Of a DNA stretch of 42,079 nucleotides, positions 7,556 to 16,225 are shown one piece after another (the stretch's first letter is position 1; each line of letters starts with the position of its first letter). Source of the DNA: Bacteroidales bacterium (GTDB lineage: Bacteria > Bacteroidota > Bacteroidia > Bacteroidales > UBA932). Position numbers and translations under genes: made by a program. The notes below the pieces were generated by a model. The model made no database searches. It was not told the DNA's origin and saw only the letters and a program-made list of their open reading frames with translations. The stretch covers positions 1 to 42,079 of the forward strand of contig JAGCUV010000130.1 of NCBI GenBank assembly GCA_017962705.1. Reading direction: 5' to 3'.

Positions 7556-8323
7556 TCATTGGCAGATAATCTGTCCGTTAAAACGGACGTTGACAGTTTT
7601 ATAGTTTTTCCCTTCTGCCCGTTGCGGGCGGATGAGGCTGATATATTGTTCTATTTTGTATTGTTTTTTCTCTATCTGGTGGTAATCCCCCAGTATGAAG
7701 CGCTCTGTATATCCGTCCAAGGAGATGACAATCTGTCCGTCTTTGGTGATATGAAATTGCGTACAGCGGTTTTCCCATTTGGGGCTGTCCTGAAAGGCGG
7801 AGACCATGCGAATCATTCCGTCCATCCACTCTTGTTCCGGTTTTCCGAGAGCATACCAGTTGTCCACGGGCAATTTTCCTTCAATGACAGGCACCCAGGC
7901 GCAGTAACGGGATTGCAGGGGAAATATCTTCCCCTGTCGGTCGGCATAGAAGCCGCCGTTACCCGTTTGCAGGCGTACAAAAGGTTTTCTTTCTCTCAAA
8001 TGAATATACAGTACGCCCTCTTTGTCGGCATATACCTGGCTTTTGAGGATGCAGCTGGTCTTGTCCAAATCCTTTTCGAGGACATCCAGGTCGATGTCTT
8101 TGACCTTGCGCCCAAGGATGCCGCCGGTCATCTTTTCCACCAGTGCGATGAGTTCTTCGTTTTCGAGGAAGCGCCGTCCCTGGGGACTGTCATTTTCAAT
8201 GGCAATCCGTGAAAAGACCAGATTCTCCTTCTGCCGGGCCGCACTCGTCAATGCAAGGACGATGCAGACCAGCGTTATACCACTAATCAGGATTCCGACA
8301 ATATATTTCAGCGCATTGTTCAT
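7556..8323 (-). CDS. ftsQ: Cell division protein FtsQ
   Basis: 255 residues. Bitopic divisome protein linking early and late division proteins. There is one N-terminal membrane segment at about residues 7-26 (IVGILISGITLVCIVLAL), then a periplasmic domain. Its first part, around VEKMTGGILGRKVKDIDLDV and the following ILKSQVYADKEGVLYIHLRE, corresponds to the POTRA-like and beta domains of FtsQ/DivIB. Sequence conservation is weak in this family, so the call leans on position between murC and ftsA. The start overlaps the murC stop by 4 nt. Confidence 0.88.
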   Translation of the reverse strand: MNNALKYIVGILISGITLVCIVLALTSAARQKENLVFSRIAIENDSPQGRRFLENEELIALVEKMTGGILGRKVKDIDLDVLEKDLDKTSCILKSQVYADKEGVLYIHLRERKPFVRLQTGNGGFYADRQGKIFPLQSRYCAWVPVIEGKLPVDNWYALGKPEQEWMDGMIRMVSAFQDSPKWENRCTQFHITKDGQIVISLDGYTERFILGDYHQIEKKQYKIEQYISLIRPQRAEGKNYKTVNVRFNGQIICQ

Positions 8324-9666
8324 TTATGTTCCATCCATTCTTTGATGGGAGTAATGAAACGGTCGATGTTGCCCGCACCGAAACTCACCAGCACATCAAT
8401 GTCTGTCTTTTTGAGTTCCTCCATCAGCGCCTCTTTGGTGATGAGCACTTTTCGGGGACAGGTTACATCCTTGAAAATCAAATCCGATGTGACACCGGGA
8501 ATGGGCTCTTCACGTGCCGGGTAGATATCCAGCAAAATGAGTTGGTCCACCCCGCTGAGAGCGGCGGCGAATTCGGACGCGAAGTCCCGTGTGCGGGTAT
8601 AAAGGTGCGGTTGGAAAATACCCGTCAGCGTCCGCCCGGGGAACATCTCGCGAATGGCCCGGATGGCTGCGGAGAGTTCGTTGGGGTGGTGGGCATAATC
8701 GTCGATATAAACCCGGTCCGACTTGTTCACTTGGATGTCGAAACGACGTTTGACGCCCTGAAAGGAGAGCAGGGCCTTGCGGACGGCTTCCGGGGCGACC
8801 CCGTAACTCAAGGCAATGGCGGAAGCGGCCACGGCATTTTCCACATTCACCCAGCCCGGAACCCCCACGCGGCAACCGTCAATGCGGCCGCCGGGCCATA
8901 CCAGACTGAAATCGAAATAGCCGCACTTGTCTTTTTTCAGGTTTTCGGCGTGAAAATCAGCGCGTACGTCATCATAACTATAGTGGAGAATCTTCGCTGT
9001 CGTGTCTGCCGGCGTGATGTCCAGCCCTTGTTTGACGATGACAGCCTTCTTCACTTGTGCGGCAAAGGCCTTGAAGGCCTCTTTGACGTGAGAAAGGTCG
9101 CCATAGATATCCAGATGGTCCGCATCCATCGCTGTAATGACGGCATAATCGGGATAGAGTTGGAGGAAGGAACGGTCAAATTCGTCGGCCTCCGCGACAA
9201 TCACATTGTTGTCTGACAACAGCAGGTTGCTGTCATAATTTTTGCTGATGCCGCCCAGAAAAGCATTGCAACCGGTGCCGCTCCCGGTAAAGATGTGGGC
9301 GAGCAGGGTGCTGGTCGTAGTCTTGCCGTGTGTGCCTGAAACCGCCAGGCAGTGCATGCCGTTGGCAATTTCTCCCAGCATACGCGAACGTTTGACAACG
9401 CGATAGCCTTCGCTCATCACATATTTCAATTCGCCCAGTTCAGCGGGGATGGCGGGGGTATAAACCACCAGGGTGTTTTCCTTGTCTGGGGGAATGCGGG
9501 CGATGTCGTCCTCATAATGGACATCGATGCCTTCTTTCTGCAAGGCCTCCGTCAGCTCCGAGGGGGTCTTGTCATATCCCGAAACCGCAAATCCTTTGGC
9601 TTTGAAATAGCGGGCGCCGGCACTCATTCCGATGCCGCCGATACCGATGAAATAGACACTTTTCAT
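8320..9666 (-). CDS. murC: UDP-N-acetylmuramate--L-alanine ligase
   Basis: 448 residues. Adds L-alanine to UDP-MurNAc, the first amino acid of the stem peptide. The start is the ATG overlapping the murG stop (ATGA, 9663-9666), which gives MKSVYFIGIGGIGMSA with the nucleotide-binding glycines. An upstream in-frame extension inside murG looks non-coding. The ATP loop SGTHGKTTTSTLL and the Mur ligase motifs DEFDRSFL and YDDYAHHP-like (IDDYAHHPNEL) are present. It is flanked by murG and ftsQ, with 4-nt overlaps on both sides. Confidence 0.96.
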   Translation of the reverse strand: MKSVYFIGIGGIGMSAGARYFKAKGFAVSGYDKTPSELTEALQKEGIDVHYEDDIARIPPDKENTLVVYTPAIPAELGELKYVMSEGYRVVKRSRMLGEIANGMHCLAVSGTHGKTTTSTLLAHIFTGSGTGCNAFLGGISKNYDSNLLLSDNNVIVAEADEFDRSFLQLYPDYAVITAMDADHLDIYGDLSHVKEAFKAFAAQVKKAVIVKQGLDITPADTTAKILHYSYDDVRADFHAENLKKDKCGYFDFSLVWPGGRIDGCRVGVPGWVNVENAVAASAIALSYGVAPEAVRKALLSFQGVKRRFDIQVNKSDRVYIDDYAHHPNELSAAIRAIREMFPGRTLTGIFQPHLYTRTRDFASEFAAALSGVDQLILLDIYPAREEPIPGVTSDLIFKDVTCPRKVLITKEALMEELKKTDIDVLVSFGAGNIDRFITPIKEWMEHK

Positions 9667-10799
9667 ATTGCTTTCTCCTCTACGATGCGATAGACTTCTT
9701 CCGCGATGGTCCGGGCGGCATCCGGCTTGGCCAGCAAGCGTGCGTTTTCTTCCATCCCGGCCAACCTCTCTTCGCTGTGAACCAACCCCATCGCCTTGCA
9801 CATCAGCCGTTCCCGGGCCTCGGAATCTTTGATGAGGAGGGCTGCATTTTTGCGGACGAGAGCCATCGCATTGACGGTCTGGTGATCTTCCGTCACATTG
9901 GGTGAAGGAACCAGAATGGACGCCTTCCCACAGGCACAGAGCTCGGAAATACTGCTGGCACCGCTGCGGGAAATAACCAAATCGGCTGCTGCATAAGCCA
10001 AATCCATCCGGGCGATGAAATCCGTGTGATGGACGCGGGAGAGCGTCGGGTTGCCGGCCGCCATTGTTTGCAGGGTCTGGTCAATGTCTTTTTTATAGTA
10101 TTTGCCGCATTGCCAGAGGATTTCTACGTCGTTTCCTGCCGGGCAACCGGTTTCAATCCATCCCAATACGGCATCATTGAGGGTCTTGCAACCCAGGCTG
10201 CCGCCCACAATGAGGATGTGTTTCTTGATGGGATCCAAGCCATAGAATTTGATGCCTTCCGCCTTGCTTTCCGTCGTGGCGGGTACCATGCAACTGCGGA
10301 TGGGATTGCCCGTCAAGAGGATGCGTTCTGCGGGGAAGAAGCGTTCCATTCCCTCGAAAGCCACGCAGATTTTGCGGGCCTTTTTGCCGATGCGCTGGTT
10401 GGCTTTGCCGGCAAAGCCGTTCTGCTCCTGGATAAGAGTGGGTACGCCTTTCATCTGGGCCGCCTTCAACAGCGGAAAACTGGCGTATCCACCTACGCCC
10501 ACGACAACATCCGGTTGAAACTCATTGATGATTTTGCGGCTTTTCAGAATGGACTTCAATAATTTATAGGGAAGAGTAAGATTCTTCAGCAGGTTTTTTC
10601 GGTCGAATCCGTGGATGTCCAACCCGACAATGGAATATCCGGCCTTGGGCACGCGCTCCATTTCCATCCGGCCGTTGGCTCCGACAAAAAGAATCTCATT
10701 GTCTGGATTCAACGCCTTGAGGCTGTCCGCAATCGAGAGGGCAGGAAATATATGTCCTCCCGTCCCGCCTCCGCTGATAATCACTTTTAATTTTTGCAT
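9663..10799 (-). CDS. murG: Lipid II synthase MurG
   Basis: 378 residues. Membrane-associated GT-B glycosyltransferase that adds GlcNAc to lipid I to give lipid II. The N-terminal loop SGGGTGGHIFPALSIA, the central LIVGGSLG strand and the donor-site region SRSGASSISEL ... VPSPNVTEDHQ are all diagnostic. It lies 13 nt after the ftsW stop. The 3' end overlaps murC by 4 nt. Confidence 0.97.
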   Translation of the reverse strand: MQKLKVIISGGGTGGHIFPALSIADSLKALNPDNEILFVGANGRMEMERVPKAGYSIVGLDIHGFDRKNLLKNLTLPYKLLKSILKSRKIINEFQPDVVVGVGGYASFPLLKAAQMKGVPTLIQEQNGFAGKANQRIGKKARKICVAFEGMERFFPAERILLTGNPIRSCMVPATTESKAEGIKFYGLDPIKKHILIVGGSLGCKTLNDAVLGWIETGCPAGNDVEILWQCGKYYKKDIDQTLQTMAAGNPTLSRVHHTDFIARMDLAYAAADLVISRSGASSISELCACGKASILVPSPNVTEDHQTVNAMALVRKNAALLIKDSEARERLMCKAMGLVHSEERLAGMEENARLLAKPDAARTIAEEVYRIVEEKAI

Positions 10800-10812
10800 A
10801 TCTGTATTCTAT

Positions 10813-12291
10813 TTATTCCTGTAATCCGTTGGTGTCCAGCGCATCGAGATCATCCAACGATTGTTGGATCTCGTCATTCCCTTCGTGGGTGATGACCGGA
10901 TCCAGTCCGGCTTCTTCCCTGTCGATTTCCTCCCGGACCAGCCGGCTGATGCCCAGAACGACACCCAATGCGATACTGAACATCAACATCGCACTTTTTC
11001 CATCGCTGAGGATGGGCAGTGTCTGTCCGGTCATCGGGATGGCGCCCGTATTGACCAAAATGTGGATGATGGCCTGTCCGCTGATCAGCAGGACCAGTCC
11101 GGCTACCATCGTTAGTGCACAGGTGTCGCTGCAATAATTGGCAATCCGTGTGCCCCGGGCGATGAGAGCGCCGAAGAGGAATATCACAAAGACAGCCCCG
11201 AGAATGCCGTATTCTTCGCAGATGAAACTGAACATAAAGTCTCCGAACAGCCCGATGACTTTGTATTTCTGTGTGCTTCCTCCCGGCCCTTTTCCCAACG
11301 GGGTGACCCGTCCTTCACGAATGGCCCATTTGGCGGCTTGCGTCTGCCGGTTATCATCAATGAAGCGGTTGTAGTCGGACCTCGTCGCTTTCCCTTCTTC
11401 CATTTGTTTGCGTATCTCTGCCAAACGCCCTTCATAGGTTGAGAAAAAGGCCTCTATACGGGATTTTCCCGTTGCCCGGCGCCCGTCATCGGAACCCGAT
11501 TTCCCTGATATCATCATATATCCGCCCAGTGCGATTCCGCCCAGAATCATAAAGGCAAGCAGTTTTCTGATGCCGAATCCTCCGATCATCAAGGTGATGA
11601 GCATGCCGAAGGCGATGATGCCCGCGCTTGAATTGCTGCCCCGGCTGACCAGGGCGCAGGTGACAATGAAGGGCAGGTAAACGATGAGTGTCCGCTTGAA
11701 GAACGGGGTATTCATCCAATCGGCCTTGAAATTCCAGGCCAGACGCCGTATCCAACGGAATCCCCTCGGGTCTTCCAATGAGGACTGGGGGGTAAGGTTC
11801 TCTTCCATCAGCTCCATCTCTTCTTTCCAGGCCGTCACCGCCCAGGCCATATAGAGGATGGAGAAAACTTTGACCACCTCGAAAACATGGACTTGGATGT
11901 GTCCGAAAAAATAAATGGTTCGCCAGGCGTTGTTGAGGTTCTGGGATTCCATCACATGCGGGATGCGGATGTGGAGGGTCAGGAAAACCAGCATGCCGAG
12001 GGAGATGAAAAATCCGATAATGCCCAGACGCATCAAGCCTTTCAGTGTGCAGTATTTATAAATCGCCCATAATGTGAAACCGCTGATGCCGATGATGGCC
12101 AGTTGTCCGAGCAACATGCTGACCCGTCCGGTTTCCGAGTTGGCCAGGAAAGAGGACGAAGACAGGACTGTCATAATGGAAAACAGATATAGCAGGATGA
12201 CAATCAGCAAAAGCATTTTGTCACCTTTGACGGATGCAAGGGCCCCGCGGACCTTGTCTCCCCATTTTGCCATTCTGTCTGTCAGGCTCAT
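10813..12291 (-). CDS. ftsW: SEDS peptidoglycan polymerase FtsW
   Basis: 492 residues from the ATG that overlaps the murD stop (12288-12291). The longer upstream reading is an artefact within murD. A multispanning SEDS-family protein with roughly ten hydrophobic segments, beginning MLLLIVILLYLFSIMTVL. Family motifs are visible as TPLGKGPGGSTQKYK in the large extracellular loop, followed by DFMFSFICEEYGILGA, and later NTGAIPMTGQTLPILS. It polymerises glycan strands at the septum together with the FtsI transpeptidase. The cytoplasmic tail is acidic. Confidence 0.94.
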   Translation of the reverse strand: MSLTDRMAKWGDKVRGALASVKGDKMLLLIVILLYLFSIMTVLSSSSFLANSETGRVSMLLGQLAIIGISGFTLWAIYKYCTLKGLMRLGIIGFFISLGMLVFLTLHIRIPHVMESQNLNNAWRTIYFFGHIQVHVFEVVKVFSILYMAWAVTAWKEEMELMEENLTPQSSLEDPRGFRWIRRLAWNFKADWMNTPFFKRTLIVYLPFIVTCALVSRGSNSSAGIIAFGMLITLMIGGFGIRKLLAFMILGGIALGGYMMISGKSGSDDGRRATGKSRIEAFFSTYEGRLAEIRKQMEEGKATRSDYNRFIDDNRQTQAAKWAIREGRVTPLGKGPGGSTQKYKVIGLFGDFMFSFICEEYGILGAVFVIFLFGALIARGTRIANYCSDTCALTMVAGLVLLISGQAIIHILVNTGAIPMTGQTLPILSDGKSAMLMFSIALGVVLGISRLVREEIDREEAGLDPVITHEGNDEIQQSLDDLDALDTNGLQE

Positions 12292-13631
12292 AATCTCATC
12301 ACGGCTTCTTTGAACAATCTTCCTCTTTCTTCGTAATTTTTGAACAGATCGAAACTGGCGCAGCAAGGGGATAGCAGGACCACATCTCCGTCTTCGGCGA
12401 ATGCGGCGCAGGCTTGTACTGCTTCTTCCGCGCTGAGGGTGTCGGTGATGTTGCGGCAGCCGACAATCGGCTCGAAAGCCGCGTGGATTTTCGCGTTGTC
12501 AACCCCCATGCAGACGATGGCTTTCACCTTTTGCTCAACCAGCCGGGCCAACGTACTGTAATCGTTCCCTTTATCCTTGCCGCCGACAATCCACACGACC
12601 GGCCGGTCCTGGCATTCGAGTGCATACCAGGCCGCATCCACATTGGTCGCTTTGGAATCGTTGATGTAGAGAACGCCTCCTTTCGTGCGCACTTTTTCCA
12701 GACGGTGTTCAACGGCCTCGAAACTGGCCAGGCTGGCACGGATCTGGTCATTCTTGATGTTCATCACCTTGCCGGCAATCGCCGCGGCCATCGAATTGTA
12801 AATGTTGTGTTTTCCGCTCAGGGCGAGGTCTTCGATGAGCAGATCGCAGTCCTCCCGGTCCTCCATCCGCACACGGATCGTGTTCCCGTCCAGCCAGGCA
12901 CCTTCGTTCACTTCTTTCTTCTGGCTGAAGGGCAGCATCTTGGCTTTGATGACAATCTTGTCGAGCTGTTCGATGGTGATTTCGTCGTCGTTGCAGAAGA
13001 TGAAGCAGTCGTCACTGTCCATATTCCGGGTGATGCGGAACTTGGCCTTTGCGTACTTCTCCATACTGTGGTCGTAGCGGTCCAGATGATCGGGCGTGAT
13101 GTTGGTGATGATGGCAATGTCCGCCTTGAAATCATACATGTTGTCCAACTGGAAACTCGACAATTCCAATACATAGCAGTCGAAATGTTCCGTAGCGACC
13201 TGATAGGCGTAACTCTTGCCGATGTTGCCGCCCAGACCGACATTCACCCCCGCCTGCTTGAGCAGGTAGTAGATGAGCGAAGTGGTCGTGGTCTTTCCGT
13301 TGGAGCCGGTGATGCAAATCTTGCGGGCGCTGTCGTAACGGCCGGCGAATTCGATTTCCGAAATGATGGGAATCCCCTTCTCCTGTGCTTTGACGACCAG
13401 CGGAACCGTAAGGGGAATGCCCGGACTCTTGATGATCTCGTCCGCGTTCAATATCTTCTCTTCGCTATGCTGACCGCTTTCAAACGGAATCTCCCATTTG
13501 CGCAGCATCGATGCGTATTTCTCATCGATTTCCCCCTTGTCAGAAAGGAAAACTTCAAAGCCTTTGACTTTTGCCAACACGGCGGAACCGACTCCCGATT
13601 CACCGCCTCCCAAAATAACGATTCGAGCCAT
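12288..13631 (-). CDS. murD: UDP-MurNAc-L-alanine--D-glutamate ligase
   Basis: 447 residues. Adds D-glutamate to the stem peptide. The N-terminus RIVILGGGESGVGSAVLA is a nucleotide-binding fold typical of MurD. The ATP loop is ITGSNGKTTTTSLIY. Downstream lie NITPDHLDRYDHSMEKYAKAK, of which the NITPDHLDR part is the family motif, and YINDSKATN, which distinguishes MurD. The ATG shares one base with the mraY stop (13631). Confidence 0.96.
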   Translation of the reverse strand: MARIVILGGGESGVGSAVLAKVKGFEVFLSDKGEIDEKYASMLRKWEIPFESGQHSEEKILNADEIIKSPGIPLTVPLVVKAQEKGIPIISEIEFAGRYDSARKICITGSNGKTTTTSLIYYLLKQAGVNVGLGGNIGKSYAYQVATEHFDCYVLELSSFQLDNMYDFKADIAIITNITPDHLDRYDHSMEKYAKAKFRITRNMDSDDCFIFCNDDEITIEQLDKIVIKAKMLPFSQKKEVNEGAWLDGNTIRVRMEDREDCDLLIEDLALSGKHNIYNSMAAAIAGKVMNIKNDQIRASLASFEAVEHRLEKVRTKGGVLYINDSKATNVDAAWYALECQDRPVVWIVGGKDKGNDYSTLARLVEQKVKAIVCMGVDNAKIHAAFEPIVGCRNITDTLSAEEAVQACAAFAEDGDVVLLSPCCASFDLFKNYEERGRLFKEAVMRL

Positions 13632-14815
13632 TATCTTATCTTTAACAATGCGAAGGTAGCCACCGCCAGGAGGATGCCCACAATCCAGAAACGCACGACG
13701 ATTTTATTCTCCGGCAAAGCCCGCGCCGGCTTCTGGATGAGCGCGGGAATGCCTTCTTTCTGAAAATGATGATGCAGGGGAGACATGCGGAAAACCCGCT
13801 CTCCCTCGCCGTATTTCTTTTTGGTCCTTCTGAAATGCCGACGTTGGATAATCACCGACAGGGCCTCGACGAAGAAAATGCCGCAGAGGATGGGCAACAT
13901 CAGTTCCTTACGGATGAGGATGGCGCTCACGCCGATAATGCCGCCCAGTGCCAGACTGCCGGTATCGCCCATAAAGACCTGGGCCGGATAGCTGTTGTAC
14001 CACAGGAAGCCGATGAGCGCCCCGACGAGAGCGGCCATAAAAACGAAGATTTCACCGGTTCCCGGAATGTACATGATGTTGAGGTATTCCGCATTGTTGA
14101 TGTTGCCCGAAAGCCAGGCGAAAATACCGATGACCACCCCCACGATGGCGCTCGTGCCGGTGGCCAGCCCGTCCAGTCCGTCGGTCAGGTTGACGCTGTT
14201 GGAGCAGGCGGTGGTGATGAATACAATCATCACGACGAAAATCCCCCAGGTACAGTATACGCCGAGTTGTCCGCTGAAGGGAGAGAGCCAGGAATAATCA
14301 AATTCGTGTCCCTTGATGAAGGGGAGGGTGGTAACCAGTTTGGTGGTATCCACCTTGTCGCTCAAGCAGACGGTGAGAGCGATGATGAAGCCCAGTATAA
14401 TCTGGCCGATGAGTTTCTTTTTCTCGCTCAAGCCCTCTTTGTTTTGCTTGAATACTTTGATATAATCGTCCGCAAAGCCCAGACCGCCCAGCCAGACAGT
14501 GGTCAGCAGCAACAGCTGGATGTAGATGTTGGTAAGATCACAGAAAAGCAATACACCACAGAGCAGGGCGATGAGGATGATTATGCCGCCCATCGTCGGA
14601 GTGCCGGTCTTGCTCATCTGTCCTTCCAGTCCCAGATCGCGGATGGTCTCGCCGAATTTTTTCTTGTGCAGCCACGCGATGATATGTTTTCCTTGCCACA
14701 AGGCGATAATCAACGAGAGGGTACTGGCCAGAATCGCCCGGAACGAAAGGTAGTTAAACAGTCCGTGTCCGGGAAAATCCAGGTCCTTCAGTGCTTCAAA
14801 CAGATGATAAATCAT
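13631..14815 (-). CDS. mraY: Phospho-MurNAc-pentapeptide transferase MraY
   Basis: 394 residues, somewhat longer than the roughly 360 of E. coli. A polytopic membrane enzyme transferring phospho-MurNAc-pentapeptide to undecaprenyl phosphate (lipid I). Visible motifs are the TGTPTMGGI region, the catalytic pair in GFADDYIKV, NLTDGLDGLA, GDTGSLALGG and the histidine motif PLHHHFQKEG. There are about ten hydrophobic segments. It is 3 nt downstream of murE and overlaps murD by one base. Confidence 0.97.
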   Translation of the reverse strand: MIYHLFEALKDLDFPGHGLFNYLSFRAILASTLSLIIALWQGKHIIAWLHKKKFGETIRDLGLEGQMSKTGTPTMGGIIILIALLCGVLLFCDLTNIYIQLLLLTTVWLGGLGFADDYIKVFKQNKEGLSEKKKLIGQIILGFIIALTVCLSDKVDTTKLVTTLPFIKGHEFDYSWLSPFSGQLGVYCTWGIFVVMIVFITTACSNSVNLTDGLDGLATGTSAIVGVVIGIFAWLSGNINNAEYLNIMYIPGTGEIFVFMAALVGALIGFLWYNSYPAQVFMGDTGSLALGGIIGVSAILIRKELMLPILCGIFFVEALSVIIQRRHFRRTKKKYGEGERVFRMSPLHHHFQKEGIPALIQKPARALPENKIVVRFWIVGILLAVATFALLKIR

Positions 14816-14818
14816 AAT

Positions 14819-16225
14819 TTATTCGTTCATTTCAGCAAATACTTTTTCCACGATTTCCCGTTCGTCAAAATGGCGCTTTTCCGTGCCTATAATCTGATAG
14901 GTTTCGTGTCCCTTTCCGGCCATCAGTACGGTCGCTCCCGGCTCGGCCGTCATCAAGGCGGCCCGTATCGCTTCTTCCCGGTCTTCGATGCAGATGGCTT
15001 TTCTGCGACCTTCGGCATTGAGCCCGGTCTTGATTTCCGCGATGATGTCCGCGGTCTTTTCCGTGCGGCTGTTGTCGGAGGTAATGACGAGCCGGTCTGC
15101 CCATTTTTGCGCGATGGCCGCCATTTCGGGACGTTTGGTCCGGTCGCGGTCGCCGCCGCATCCGAACAGGCAGATGAGCCGGCGCTTCGGGGCGACGTCC
15201 CGCAAAGTCTTCAAAACATTCTCCAGGGCATCCGGGGTATGGGCGTAATCGATGACGGCGCAGATGTTCTTCGGCCCGACGATGCCTTCCAGACGACCGC
15301 GTGCCGCTTGCAGCCGGCTGATGCCTACGAGGGTGGTTTCTGCATCGAGGCCGAGTGCGAGGGCGGCGCAGTAGATGGCCAGGATGTTGTAGGCGTTGTG
15401 AGCGCCGAACAGCCGGGTCCAGCACTCACGCCCGTCGATTCTGAGCAGCATTCCTTCAAATCCTTCTTCCAATACCTTGCATTTATGGTCGGCCACGCCG
15501 CGGCAAGAGTAGGTGATGACCTTGGCCGGCGTGTTTTGGACCATAATCCGACCGTTTTTGTCATCAATGTTGGTAATGGCGACGGCTTTTTTGCCCAGAT
15601 TGTCGAAGAAAAGCTTCTTGCAGCGCAAGTATTCCGCAAAGGTCTTGTGGTAGTCCAGGTGGTCGTGGGTGAGGTTGGAGAAGAGCGCTACATCGAAATC
15701 GAGACCGGCTATGCGTTCCTGCTCGACGCCGATGGAACTCACTTCCATGAAACAGTATTTACAGCCCTTTTCCACCATTTGGGCCATCAGGGAATTGATG
15801 GTGATGGGGTCGGATGTGGTGTTGACCGCTTCAAAGCATTCGCCGGCGACATAATTGGCAATGGTGCTGAGCAGTCCGCAAGGCTCACCGAGTCCGCTGA
15901 GAAGATGATACAGCAGGGTGACCGTTGTGGTCTTGCCGTTGGTGCCGGTGATGCCGACCAGTTTGAGTTTGCGGGAGGGGTTGCCGTAAAAGTTGGCGGC
16001 ACAGATGGCCAGCGCGTGCCGGTCACAAGAAACGATGGCGATGGCTCCCGCTGCTTTGGCGGCAGGGATGTAGGCGTTTCCATCTTGTGCAAAACCCTTG
16101 ACGGCGAGAAAGGCATAGCCGGGGCGGATGGTCCGCGAGTCGCTGCTGATGCCTTCGATTTCGGTATCCTCCGTCCCTTCCAGAAGGACGGCACCGCTGT
16201 TGCAAATCAAGTCTTTCAGTTTCAT
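14819..16225 (-). CDS. murE: UDP-MurNAc-tripeptide synthetase MurE
   Basis: 468 residues. Adds the third residue of the stem peptide. The ATP loop is GITGTNGKTTTVTLL, followed by the Mur motif LTHDHLDYH. The substrate-specificity loop reads DNSRTE. Its Arg matches the one used for meso-diaminopimelate in the DNPR motif of Gram-negative MurE, so meso-DAP is the likely substrate, although Pro is replaced by Ser. The ATG overlaps the ftsI stop by 4 nt. Confidence 0.95.
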   Translation of the reverse strand: MKLKDLICNSGAVLLEGTEDTEIEGISSDSRTIRPGYAFLAVKGFAQDGNAYIPAAKAAGAIAIVSCDRHALAICAANFYGNPSRKLKLVGITGTNGKTTTVTLLYHLLSGLGEPCGLLSTIANYVAGECFEAVNTTSDPITINSLMAQMVEKGCKYCFMEVSSIGVEQERIAGLDFDVALFSNLTHDHLDYHKTFAEYLRCKKLFFDNLGKKAVAITNIDDKNGRIMVQNTPAKVITYSCRGVADHKCKVLEEGFEGMLLRIDGRECWTRLFGAHNAYNILAIYCAALALGLDAETTLVGISRLQAARGRLEGIVGPKNICAVIDYAHTPDALENVLKTLRDVAPKRRLICLFGCGGDRDRTKRPEMAAIAQKWADRLVITSDNSRTEKTADIIAEIKTGLNAEGRRKAICIEDREEAIRAALMTAEPGATVLMAGKGHETYQIIGTEKRHFDEREIVEKVFAEMNE